Assembly (NCBI GenBank): GCA_964625145.1
Contig: CAZVAQ010000060.1
Span: forward strand, 1 to 19,882
Origin: CAYTRP01 sp964625145
GTDB lineage: Bacteria > Sumerlaeota > Sumerlaeia > SLMS01 > JAHLLQ01
Length of the DNA: 19,882 nucleotides
Direction of reading: 5' to 3'
Positions within the stretch are counted from its first letter, which is position 1. Every line of letters begins with the position of its first letter. The translations under genes and the position numbers were made by a program. Below the pieces are notes generated by a model, which saw only the letters and a program-made list of their open reading frames with translations, made no database searches and was not told the origin of the DNA. This document shows positions 7,418 through 16,400 of this stretch, in pieces.

Positions 7418-7462
7418 GGCGTTCACCAATAGCAGCGAACCGGTTGTGGCAAGGGGGAAGCC

Positions 7463-9241
7463 TCAACCCGTCGCCGCCCCCGCCTTCCCAAATTGCTTCT
7501 CGCACAGCCGTGCGTACTCGCCGCCGAGGGCCACCAGCTCCGCGTGGGGTCCGGACTCCACGATGGAACCGTTGCGCAGGACCAGGATCCGGTCGGCGTT
7601 CACCACGGTCGAAAGCCGGTGCGCGATGATGAAGCAGGTGCGCCCTTGTTGCAGCCTGTCGAGTGCCTCCTGGATGCGCGACTCCGATTCGCTGTCCAGG
7701 GCCGAGGTCGCCTCGTCAAGGATGAGGATCTGCGGGTCCTTTAGTAGGGCGCGCGCGATGGCCAGGCGCTGCCGCTGGCCGCCGGACAGCTTGGTCCCCC
7801 GGTCGCCAACGATCGCATCAAATCCATCGGGAAGCTTCGTGATGAACTCGTAGGCATTGGCATTGCGCGTGGCCTCGATCATCTGCTCCTCGGTGGCCTC
7901 CATGCGGCCGTAGAGCAGATTCTCGCGGATGGATGTGTTCAGGAGCACGTTATCCTGCGAGACGACACCGATGCGCTCGCGCAATGTGCGCAGGTCGAGG
8001 TTGCGGATGTCGATGCCATCGATCTTCAGCGTCCCGCGGTCGGGCAGGTAGAACCCCAGGATCGTGTGCGCGAAGGTCGACTTGCCGGCGCCGGACTCGC
8101 CCACCAACGCGATCGTCTCGCCGGGACGCACCTTGACGCTGACGCCGCTGAGTGCATGCCCACCCGCGGTGTCGTAGGAGACCCAGACATCGTCGAACTC
8201 CACCGAACCTTCGAGGCGCTGCACGAGCTGCTTTCCCTCAAGTTGCTCCAGCGGTTCGTTGAAGCGCAGCAGCAGGTAGATCGGCCCGAGGGACGCCAAC
8301 CCCTGGTAGATGTTGATCAGCAGGCCGAACATCTGGTTGATCGGATGAATCATGAACCCGACCATGCCGGCAAATGCCACCAAATCACCCACCGTCATGC
8401 GGTCGTGGATGATCAGGTACCCGCCGACGATGTACAGCGTGAGCGGGATGACATGCCCGATCCAGCCCATGATCGAGTTGAAGAAGGCGGAGAAGATGGT
8501 CATGCGCAGGGCGCGGTCGGTGACGTCCGAGAAGCGGTATTCCGCGCGCCGTTGCTCGTGATCCTCGCGGGCAAAGGTCTTCACGAGGCGAATCGCCTGC
8601 AGCAGGTCGTTCATCTCGGAGTTCATCATCTCCATGCCATCGCGAAACTCGCGATGGACCTGATGAAGACGCTTCTTCAGCTTCTCGTGCGTCAGGAAAT
8701 AGAGCGGCAGCATGCAGATCGTGACGAGGAACAACGTCACATTCAGCCAGCACAGGATCACCGCCGCCATGAGGAACATCATCGCCGCCGCCATGGCGGA
8801 GACGATCACTGCATTTCCCATGACGTCCGTGCGCTCTGTGTCCATCACCACGCGCGAGTGCAGCTCGCTGACGCGTTCGCGGTCATAGAAGCGCAGGCTC
8901 ATCTGCTGGAGCTGCATGCAAAGCCGCGCGCGCAGCATCTCCGTCACGCGCTTGGTGGCCTTCAGCGACAGGACGGCGCTGCAAAAGCTCAGGACCGAAT
9001 GCATCAGGTACAGCGCCAGGCCAATGAGCCCCACCATCAGCAGGATGCGGACATCCTCCGACGGAATGACCGTGTCAATGATGTGGCGAAAGACCAGCGG
9101 AATGGGCACCAGCACGGCCGATTGCAGCAGCGCCAAGGTCGAAGCCGCCGCCAATCGGTACCGATCCCGCCCATAAAGCCCGATGTACCACCGTAGCACT
9201 CGGGAGATGGGGATACGCTTGGCTTCTTCCTTGAGGTCCAT
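7463..9241 (-). CDS. MsbA-like ABC exporter (fused membrane and ATPase domains)
   Basis: 592 residues, the usual length for a half-transporter of the lipid/drug/peptide exporter class that works as a homodimer. Residues about 20-325 form the six-helix membrane domain. Residues about 345-590 form the ATPase, with Walker A GESGAGKST (381-389), Q-loop SQDN (Q429), signature LSGGQRQR (485-492), Walker B ILILDEATSALD (505-516) and H-loop AHR (H541). All catalytic positions are intact. There is no peptidase C39 domain at the N-terminus, so it is not an obvious bacteriocin processor. The substrate could be lipid, lipopolysaccharide core, glycan-lipid or peptide. The adjacent carboxylase-like gene could act on or with its cargo, but this is inference. 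No clear ribosome binding site precedes the ATG at 9241. Confidence 0.93.
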   Translation of the reverse strand: MDLKEEAKRIPISRVLRWYIGLYGRDRYRLAAASTLALLQSAVLVPIPLVFRHIIDTVIPSEDVRILLMVGLIGLALYLMHSVLSFCSAVLSLKATKRVTEMLRARLCMQLQQMSLRFYDRERVSELHSRVVMDTERTDVMGNAVIVSAMAAAMMFLMAAVILCWLNVTLFLVTICMLPLYFLTHEKLKKRLHQVHREFRDGMEMMNSEMNDLLQAIRLVKTFAREDHEQRRAEYRFSDVTDRALRMTIFSAFFNSIMGWIGHVIPLTLYIVGGYLIIHDRMTVGDLVAFAGMVGFMIHPINQMFGLLINIYQGLASLGPIYLLLRFNEPLEQLEGKQLVQRLEGSVEFDDVWVSYDTAGGHALSGVSVKVRPGETIALVGESGAGKSTFAHTILGFYLPDRGTLKIDGIDIRNLDLRTLRERIGVVSQDNVLLNTSIRENLLYGRMEATEEQMIEATRNANAYEFITKLPDGFDAIVGDRGTKLSGGQRQRLAIARALLKDPQILILDEATSALDSESESRIQEALDRLQQGRTCFIIAHRLSTVVNADRILVLRNGSIVESGPHAELVALGGEYARLCEKQFGKAGAATG

Positions 9242-9260
9242 GAGGAAAGCGGGGAGCAGG

Positions 9261-9351
9261 GGTCAGGAGTCAGGAGTCAGGGGTTGGGAAGCGGGAAGTC
9301 CTTGTGAGATTCATCCCCTGAATCCTGACCCCCAAATCCTGATTCCTAATC
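9261..9351. repeat. inverted heptamer-repeat patch (GTCAGGA type)
   Basis: Left arm 9261-9281 holds three units of (A/G)GTCAGG. Right arm 9317-9351 holds five 7-base units in the opposite sense: CCTGAAT, CCTGACC, CCCAAAT, CCTGATT and CCTAATC. The arms can pair imperfectly around a 35-base spacer. The patch fills most of the 108-base gap between namZ and the ABC exporter. The last unit runs into the namZ stop codon (9350-9352 on the complementary strand). This is a second STRR-like element with a different unit from the TTCATCC array. Confidence 0.8.
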
Positions 9352-10633
9352 AGTACAACAGCACACTCGCCCGCCGCTTCTCAAATTCCTTGAAGCGCGG
9401 GTCGGCGCGATAGGCCGCGATGATCTGCTCCGGCGTGGCGCCGTTGCGGATGTCTTCCAGGATTTGGCGCGAGCCCACCGAGCCGACGATCAGGTTCATC
9501 TTGTATTCCTCGGGATACAGCTTGTGCATCGCGTGGATCAGATGAATGCCGGCCTCGACCGGGCGAATGGACCAACGATTGTTCACCACCAGGCGAATGC
9601 CGCCGCACATTTCCTCGGTGTTGGGATAGCGGTAACCAAACTTGTCGCCGGTGATGTCGCGCTCGTAGGGCTTGAAATCCATCGGCATGAACCACACGCC
9701 GGGCAAATTGCGCGAGTGCATCTCGCCGGCCAACGTCTCGGAATCAACCCACGGGGCGCCGAAGTATTCGAACGGCCGGTCGGTGCCGCGGCCGACGCTA
9801 AGTCCGGTCGAGGTGGTCTCCGTCAATCCCGCGATGGTGTAGAGGATGCATTCATCCACCGACCGCATGTTTGGGGACGGGTTGGCCCACGGCAGACCGC
9901 ACTCGTCGAAGAACATCAGGCGGTCCCATCCCTCCATGCGCACGACTTCCAGGTCGCACTGCACGCCGGCGTACCTGGTGAAGAAGACGGCCAGCTCGCC
10001 CATCGTCATGCCGTGGGTCACCGGCATGGGGGCAAAGGCGGTGTTGCGCCCCAGAAACTCGTCATCCTGGATCGGGCCGTCATAGTAAAAACCCCCAATG
10101 GGGTTCGGGCGGTCGAGCACCACAAAGCGGATCCCGTGCTCGCCGGCCACACCCATGGCCTTTCCCATGGTCGCGTGGTAGGTGTAGAAGCGCGCACCGA
10201 TGTCCTGCATGTCAAAGACGATGGTCTCCACCCCCTCCAGCATCTCCGCCGTGGGGCGGTCGGTACGGCCGTAGAGGCTGTAGATCGGCAGGCCAGTCTC
10301 CACGTGGACACCGTCTGCGACGTGGGTGTCGGCAGTGCCACGGAACCCGTGCTCGGGGGACAGGAGGGTGACGATCTCGATACCCTCGGTCGCCAGGAGC
10401 AGGTCAAGCAAGTGCTCGCCGCGGCGGTTGACGGCCGAGTGGTTGGCGATGAGCGCCAGTTTCTGGCCCTTGAGGCTCTCGAAACCGTCCCGCTCCAGGA
10501 CATCAAGGCCGGTCAGGACCTGCCGGGACTGCAATTCGGACAGCTTTGCGGATTGGTCAGGGGCGGCCGGAGCTGTCGAAGGGACCAGCAGATGGCAGGC
10601 AAACAGGAGCGCGAGGAGGGAAAAAAATCTCAT
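9350..10633 (-). CDS. namZ: exo-beta-N-acetylmuramidase NamZ-like (DUF1343, GH171)
   Basis: 427 residues. The start is ATG 10633 because an Sec-type signal peptide begins there (MRFF then a hydrophobic run ending TAPAAP, about 1-24), with AAAGG about 11 bases upstream. An in-frame ATG at 10687 would bury the signal. The body follows the DUF1343 family closely: TGLDVL, ALIANHSAVNR, LLSPEHGFRG (E94 in a conserved candidate catalytic motif), TGLPIYSLYG, IVFDMQDIGARFYTY, VLDRPNPIGG, PVTHGMTMGELA, NPSPNMRS, GRGTDRPFEYFGAPW. Family members cleave terminal N-acetylmuramic acid from peptidoglycan fragments in the envelope, feeding MurNAc recycling. It is first of three same-strand genes, followed by a repeat patch and an ABC exporter. 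The stop codon lies inside the repeat. Confidence 0.9.
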   Translation of the reverse strand: MRFFSLLALLFACHLLVPSTAPAAPDQSAKLSELQSRQVLTGLDVLERDGFESLKGQKLALIANHSAVNRRGEHLLDLLLATEGIEIVTLLSPEHGFRGTADTHVADGVHVETGLPIYSLYGRTDRPTAEMLEGVETIVFDMQDIGARFYTYHATMGKAMGVAGEHGIRFVVLDRPNPIGGFYYDGPIQDDEFLGRNTAFAPMPVTHGMTMGELAVFFTRYAGVQCDLEVVRMEGWDRLMFFDECGLPWANPSPNMRSVDECILYTIAGLTETTSTGLSVGRGTDRPFEYFGAPWVDSETLAGEMHSRNLPGVWFMPMDFKPYERDITGDKFGYRYPNTEEMCGGIRLVVNNRWSIRPVEAGIHLIHAMHKLYPEEYKMNLIVGSVGSRQILEDIRNGATPEQIIAAYRADPRFKEFEKRRASVLLY

Positions 10634-10935
10634 AGAGATTCTTGCCTTTCTTCGGATTCGAATGGCTTGATTTTGCTCGCCGTTCATCGTGGGGCAAGGT
10701 CAACACAGCGCGCTGGGATGGGAACTTGATCCGCCCGAGCCCCCTTCTTCACGGGAGGACACCTCGAAATGCCACCCATCCGGGCCATCCAACACCGCCC
10801 GAACACGGTTGAGAACGGCAAGTCAGCCAGCGGTCGGAGGCCGGTTCCCCCACCGCGGGTCGTGGCCCGACAGGCGCACTCCACACCGATCGGTGGAGCC
10901 AAACCCGAAACCCCCTCAGGAAGTGACACCAGAGC
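10634..10935. promoter_or_regulatory. divergent intergenic region between namZ and the PAS hybrid kinase
   Basis: These 302 bases separate two divergent genes and must hold both promoters. The clearest structure is a perfect 12-bp palindrome, CACCGATCGGTG, at 10884-10895, 41 bases before the kinase start, which could be an operator. AGGAAG (10918-10923) lies 12 bases before the kinase ATG and is a weak ribosome binding site. I see no convincing sigma-70 promoter in either direction and no small gene that I can support. Confidence 0.45.
10884..10895. promoter_or_regulatory. 12-bp palindrome, candidate operator
   Basis: CACCGATCGGTG is a perfect dyad in the divergent namZ/kinase gap, 41 bases before the kinase ATG. 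A dimeric repressor site is possible. The sequence is short enough that chance in GC-rich DNA cannot be excluded. Confidence 0.35.
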
Positions 10936-13341
10936 ATGGAGTCATCCCGGGAACTGACTGGCCGCAGTCCGGACAAGACCCCTCCGCCGCACCTGCTCGA
11001 ACTCGTTTACGAGTTGATGACCGATGGTGTCGTCATCCAGGACCACCATGGCGTTGTGGAGTACGCCAATCCCGCCATGGGCCTGTTGTTCGGTTGCCCC
11101 ACGGGAGAGCTCGTCGGGCGTGCCTTGTCGGATATCCTGGGCGGCACGCCGGAGATGCCCCGCCGCTCGCGCATTGGCAGCAGCACCTTTGAAGCCGAGA
11201 TCCGCATGCCCGATGGCACCGTGCGGTTCCTGTCGGTCAAGACGTTTGGGATTACCGCCTCTCCTCCGCAGGATGTGGCGATCGTGCGCGACATCACGCG
11301 CAAGCGCCGCACGCAGATGGAACTGCGCGAGAGCGAGCAGCGCTTCCGCGCCATCGTCACCAGCCTCCCCATCCCCGTGCTGATCTGCCGGTCCGACAGC
11401 GGCAAGATCCTGTACGCAAACCCCGCCGCCCACAAGCACCTGAGATCCAGCGACACGGAAATCGAGAAGCACTACCTCGGCGACATTCTCCCCGGAGAGA
11501 CCACGGCCATCGGCCTCCTCAAGGCTGTCAAGCGCACCGGCGGAATCCGGGGGTACGAATGCCGCATTCGCACATTCGCGGACCAGGTCCTGTGGGCCAG
11601 CCTCTCCTGTGAGTCCACAACCTACGGCAAGCACTCCGCCCTGCTTGTCAGCATCCTGGACATCGACGAGCGCCGCCGCATGGAGGAGGACCTGCGCACG
11701 AGGGAGGAACGCTATCGCCGCGCCATCTCCCAGGCCGACGCCGTCGCCTACGAGATCAACACCGACGGCATGCAGTACGTCTTCATGGAGGAAGGGATCG
11801 AGAAGATCCTTGGCTTCAAGCCCGAGGAGATGAGCAGCCAGATCTGGCTGGACAACACCGAAGAGATCATCATGCGCGGCGACGCCGAAGGGTTGACCCA
11901 CGCGCAGGCCATGGAGAAATCCCGCCGCGGCGAATTGACCAGTTGGAAGGCGGACATGAAGGTCCGCACCAAGGATGGCCAGACACGATGGCTGGCCGAT
12001 TCCTCCATCCCCGTCCGCGACGCCGATGGCAAGATCATCTCCTATCTGGGCATCCTGCAGGACATCACCGACCGCAAGGAACAGGAAGCCGCCCTGTGGC
12101 ACCAGGAGGAACGCCTGCGCCAGGCCCACAAGTTGGAAGCCGTGGGTCGCTTGGCCGGCGGCATCAGCCATGACTTCAGCAACCTGCTCACGGCAATCAT
12201 CAGCTACACGGAACTCGCCCTTGCCGACGTGCGCCAGGACTCCAGCGCCCACGAGATGTTGGAAGGCGTGCTGCAGACAGCAGAGCGCGGCGGCGCGCTC
12301 ATCCGCCAGATCCTGTCTTTCAGCCGCCGTCAGGCCGGCACTCCCGAACCCGTGAACATCAACCTGTTGGTCACCGACATGTCGCGCCTGCTGCGAAGGC
12401 TCATCGGCGACGAGACCTCCATCTCCCTGGCGCTTCAGGAAGGTATTCCCGACATCTATGCGGACAGCAGCCGAATCGAGCAGGTGATCCTGAACCTGGC
12501 CGTCAATGCCCGCGATGCCATGCCCAAGGGCGGCATCCTGCGCATCGCCAGCCGCACCGTGCGCTTGGATGAGACGCAGGCCCGCGTGACCGGCGAGTTG
12601 AAGCCGGGCCTGTACGTCGAGCTCGAGATCAGCGACACCGGAACGGGCATCCCGCCCGAGGTGTTGGAACACATCTTCGAACCCTTCTTCACCACCAAGG
12701 AAGGCGGCAAGGGAACCGGCCTGGGCCTATCCACCGTGTACGGCATCATGCAGCAATGCGGCGGCTCCATCCAGGTCGACTCCATCCCCGGCCGCGGCAC
12801 CCGGTTCTCCCTGCTCTTCCCACCGGCAACGGGTGGTCCTCCCAATGTCGCGCCGAACTCGGTCGAAGGAGTGCTGCATGCATTCCATGCATCAGCGGAA
12901 GGCGGACACACCGCGACGATCCTGCTGGTGGAGGATGACTTCATGGTGCGCCAGGCCGCGGCCCGCATCCTGCGCCTGGACAACTATGAAGTGCTGGAGG
13001 CCACCGGTCCCCAGGAGGCTCTCGACGTGGTTCGCCGACTGGAACAACCGCCTCACTTGCTGCTGACCGACCTGATGCTCGACGGCGGCAGCGGCGTGGA
13101 GCTCGCAACGCGTCTGACTCGCGAATACCCGCAGATGCGCGTCGTGATCATGACGGGCTACAACGCCGAGTCCATCGACCGTGTCGAAGAGCATCCGGGT
13201 CAGGAAGCGTGGCCGGTGCTCGAGAAGCCCTTCTCAATGGATGCCCTGTCCCGCATCATCCGCAAGGCACTAGGCCTCGGCGAGAGAGGCGCTCCAACCC
13301 GTTGGCGCCAGCTCGATCAGACGGATACACGGCAGGATTGA
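10936..13341 (+). CDS. PAS-PAS-PAS hybrid sensor histidine kinase / response regulator
   Basis: 801 residues with no membrane segment, so a cytoplasmic sensor. Three PAS modules lie at about 22-125, 135-250 and 260-385. The first and third end in the S-box/PAC pattern (VAIVRDITRKR; RTKDGQTRWLADS then LGILQDITDRKEQE). The third is the clearest. The kinase core has H-box GISHDFSN (H412), N-box NLAVNARDAMPKGG (N524), G1 ISDTGTGIP (D567), F-box FEPFFTTK and G2 GKGTGLGLS. The C-terminal receiver has acidic LLVEDD (E666-D668), phospho-acceptor LLTDLMLDGG (D712), T740 and K764 (LEKPFS), all intact. Phosphotransfer from H412 to D712 is therefore feasible, with output through a separate phosphotransfer or regulator protein not present here. 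It is divergent from namZ and convergent with the FG-GAP gene. Confidence 0.93.
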   Translation: MESSRELTGRSPDKTPPPHLLELVYELMTDGVVIQDHHGVVEYANPAMGLLFGCPTGELVGRALSDILGGTPEMPRRSRIGSSTFEAEIRMPDGTVRFLSVKTFGITASPPQDVAIVRDITRKRRTQMELRESEQRFRAIVTSLPIPVLICRSDSGKILYANPAAHKHLRSSDTEIEKHYLGDILPGETTAIGLLKAVKRTGGIRGYECRIRTFADQVLWASLSCESTTYGKHSALLVSILDIDERRRMEEDLRTREERYRRAISQADAVAYEINTDGMQYVFMEEGIEKILGFKPEEMSSQIWLDNTEEIIMRGDAEGLTHAQAMEKSRRGELTSWKADMKVRTKDGQTRWLADSSIPVRDADGKIISYLGILQDITDRKEQEAALWHQEERLRQAHKLEAVGRLAGGISHDFSNLLTAIISYTELALADVRQDSSAHEMLEGVLQTAERGGALIRQILSFSRRQAGTPEPVNINLLVTDMSRLLRRLIGDETSISLALQEGIPDIYADSSRIEQVILNLAVNARDAMPKGGILRIASRTVRLDETQARVTGELKPGLYVELEISDTGTGIPPEVLEHIFEPFFTTKEGGKGTGLGLSTVYGIMQQCGGSIQVDSIPGRGTRFSLLFPPATGGPPNVAPNSVEGVLHAFHASAEGGHTATILLVEDDFMVRQAAARILRLDNYEVLEATGPQEALDVVRRLEQPPHLLLTDLMLDGGSGVELATRLTREYPQMRVVIMTGYNAESIDRVEEHPGQEAWPVLEKPFSMDALSRIIRKALGLGERGAPTRWRQLDQTDTRQD

Positions 13342-13391
13342 GCCACGCCCGGAAACGGGCTTCGTCAGAGTCAACAGGCCCAAAACGCACA

Positions 13392-13418
13392 GAGCGCGGG
13401 CATGGGCTGCCCGCGCTC
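13392..13418. terminator. convergent-gap hairpin, likely terminator for the minus-strand gene
   Basis: An 11-bp perfect stem (13392-13402 with 13408-13418) around TGGGC lies in the 135-base gap between two convergent genes. Read on the minus strand it is followed after a few bases by GTTTTGG, giving a short T-run. On the plus strand it is followed by CGAATTTGG. It may serve both genes. Confidence 0.6.
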
Positions 13419-13445
13419 CGAATTTGGTGCCGTCACATTCGCCAA

Positions 13446-13466
13446 TTGCGGTGCAACACACCGCAA
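13446..13466. terminator. second hairpin 10 bases past the FG-GAP stop
   Basis: TTGCGGTG (13446-13453) pairs with CACCGCAA (13459-13466), an 8-bp stem with a CAACA loop, lying 10 bases downstream of the FG-GAP stop. There is no T-run on the minus side, so it may protect the 3' end of the mRNA rather than terminate. Confidence 0.4.
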
Positions 13467-13476
13467 ACGCGCACAA

Positions 13477-16400
13477 TCAATACAACGCCCACTCCCGCAC
13501 CGACGATGCTGACGCCGGGACGATCACCATGGCCGGGCCGTGCGACGTGCGTTGGCCGGTGACATCCACGTCCAACAACAGATAAGCCCGCGTCTCGCCG
13601 CCCTGCATCGGCTTGTTGTCCACAAAGCTATAGGACGCAGCCGTTCCCTTCGCGCCGATCATCGTCGGCGTCACCGGTTCGCCGCCGGTCCAGGCACCGG
13701 CCACCTTTGAAGCGCGCACGATGTAGAAGCCGGCATTATCAATCTCCATGGCCGTCTCCCATTCCAGAACGACCGGATGTCCGATCCCTTCCGTCGATGC
13801 GGTGAACGACACCAGATCCACGGCCAGAATGTTGCCCGGATCGCCGATGATGAAATACCCGACCAGTTCGTTCGTCTGGCGCTGTGAGACGGAGGTCGTC
13901 GCTTCATCCACGATTGGAAGCTCGCCGCGTCCATCCCCCACGATCGGCCTGCCAACGCGCACGGTGGGCGTGACAGGATCTTCGCCGGGCTTGCTGGGTG
14001 GGATGAGCGGTGTCGGGAAATAGACATGAAGCAGGTTCAGGTCCTTGTCCACCTGCGCGCGCGGCAGGGCGCTGATCGCTGTCCACGGACCGGATGGCGA
14101 TGGGCCAAAGAGCACCGTCAACCCGCTTTCATTTTGATCGGGATGGAGCTCGCGGTTAAGATACTTGAAAGTGAGATTGCCGTTGGGACCCGGAAGTCCA
14201 TTGCCGCCGCCGGCGAATCGCGTCGTGTACACCTCCCAAACAACGGCGGCCAACGGCTCAGCACCGGTGATGAAGCCGGAGTCGCGATTGATCGCGACGG
14301 TGGTGAAGCTGCTGGAATCGCCGCGGTTGAAATCGACAACCGCGCGGCCCGTGCGATGAGAGCGCGGCAAAGGATCATCCGCGTGGTTGCTGCGCACGAC
14401 CGCGCCGATGGGGGCAACGGGCCTGTCGCCGGACAGGATGAAGCCGACGCCCGTGTTGTTGCGCGCGTCGAGATCCGGCAAAGGGACCGATGTACGATAC
14501 GAGAAGGCCACGAGGTCATCGACGCCGTCCTGATGGAAGTCCAGCGCGGCCAACCGGCGGCCACCATTCAATCGGTCGCCCGCCCTGCCGTACCACGCAC
14601 GAATCTCCGGCTCAGGCGCTTCACCGGTCAGGTTTTCCAAATCGATCACGGCCGGCATCGGTGTATCCTGGCCGTAAAGCGTATAGACCGCGCCTTCATG
14701 GCGACGCGCGCCTGCATCGTCGACATCGACAAAGCCGGAGCGCTGTGTGGCGATGGCCAGGTCCATCAATCCATCGCCATCGAAGTCGCCTGCGACCGTC
14801 GCCGTGGAAGCAATCCCCAGGGGAGTGCGATCGCTGACATCGAGTGGCTCGGTGAGGAACGTGTCCGGCAACACCGTGCCGCCAAAGGCATTCAGCGCGC
14901 GACCTGCCTCGACAATCAGGCCGCTTTCCATGCGTCCGTGGATGATCGCGAGACCGAGATGCGGCGAAGGTTCCAACGCATCGGTGATCGAACCAGGAAC
15001 GCCGACAACGAGATCATCATGCCCATCGCCGTTGAAGTCCGCGGTGGTGACAATGTCGCGGCCGGTTTCGAGATCGCCGTCCGCACCGACGACCGCGAGC
15101 AGGATGCGATCATCGGAAAGTGCGGAAACGAGGTCGCCCTCCGTGTCCAGCACGACATCCAGTTCGATCTCCTCGCCGCGCAGGTGCGAACCGCCCTGCA
15201 GGACAAACACCGCACCGGCCCAAAGCAGTGGCGATTCCGGCACGTCCATGCGTTCAAGGGTGTGATTGCCGAGGACCGGGTCGTCGATGCCGTCGCCATT
15301 GAAGTCCATCCCCGCGTGCGGGAGCTTCACCGCCAGCGATGAGAAGAACTCGCCATAGTTGCGGCCAAAAAGGCGCGTACCCGCATGATCCCCTTCCCAG
15401 GAGACAGTGACTGTCCCACCGTAGGGGTATCCGCTACCGCCGTACATGATGAAGGCGTCGGGGAACGGCGTGTCGCCCAAGGGTGCCGCCATCATCAGAT
15501 CCGCAACGCCATCGCCGTCAAAGTCACCAACGGAGATCTGGCCATTGTGCCCCAACAGCTTGAAGTTGACATCGCCAACAATCAGCACACCTGGAATGCC
15601 ATCGGCCAGATTGATGACGCCTTGATGGCCCAGTTGCCGGCGTGTGCCGGATTGATCGGGAGGATCGATGCCCGCCGGCGAACCAAACAGGACGTAGACA
15701 CCGCCCGCAGCGATCAACTCACCCGCGTTGATATAAGGCGCGCCAATCGCGAGATCATCAATCCCGTCATCGTTGAAATCCAGCACGCGCATGGATTCGC
15801 CTTCGGTGAATCCCGTGTACCCCTCGCGATCATCCACCGAGTTCGGATCGGCAAAGATCGCCACATCCGGCGCGACAACGGGAATGCCATTGTACGATGT
15901 GTGATTGGACACGCCCTGCGGCAGCGGGTCCGAACCGGCGCGATGGCCGGTGTCCACGATCACTCGCGCCTGCGACAGACGATGGGTGACCTGTGCACCT
16001 TCGTCAGGGATGTAGATGTATTGCGCCAACTCCCCCGCCGGTCCGCCAAAGACAATATAAGCCGAACCGAGATCCACCTCGACCGGCACGTTCAGACTGC
16101 CCAGGTGCGTTCCCGTCGCGAGATCGTCATACCCGTCGCCATTGAAGTCGCCGACCGCAATGCCGCCAATGCCCAACGCGTGCCCACCAGCGGCGCCAAA
16201 GATGACCACATCAGCAGGGCCCCAGCCGGGCTCGTTGACTTCGCCCTCCGCATCGCGGAATCGCGGGTCGTTGTCCTCGTTGCCAAAAAAGACGTACACC
16301 GCGCCGCCGGGGCGAAATTCCTGACGGCGATCCACGGTGGAAACACGCTGCGCCGCAACAGCAACACCGTCCAATCCCGACGGCCGCGCCGCACCGGGCA

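Noticed and set aside
8066..9196. 376-residue plus-strand frame opposite the ABC exporter
   Set aside because: It is His/Gln-rich, typical of the reverse complement of hydrophobic coding sequence, with no motif.
7463..9241. ABC exporter as a bacteriocin processing transporter
   Set aside because: There is no N-terminal C39 peptidase domain and no double-glycine leader peptide in the adjacent gaps.
10942..12672. 576-residue open frame antisense to the three-PAS kinase
   Set aside because: The plus strand carries a complete, motif-rich kinase. The antisense protein is His/Asp/Gly-rich with no recognisable fold.
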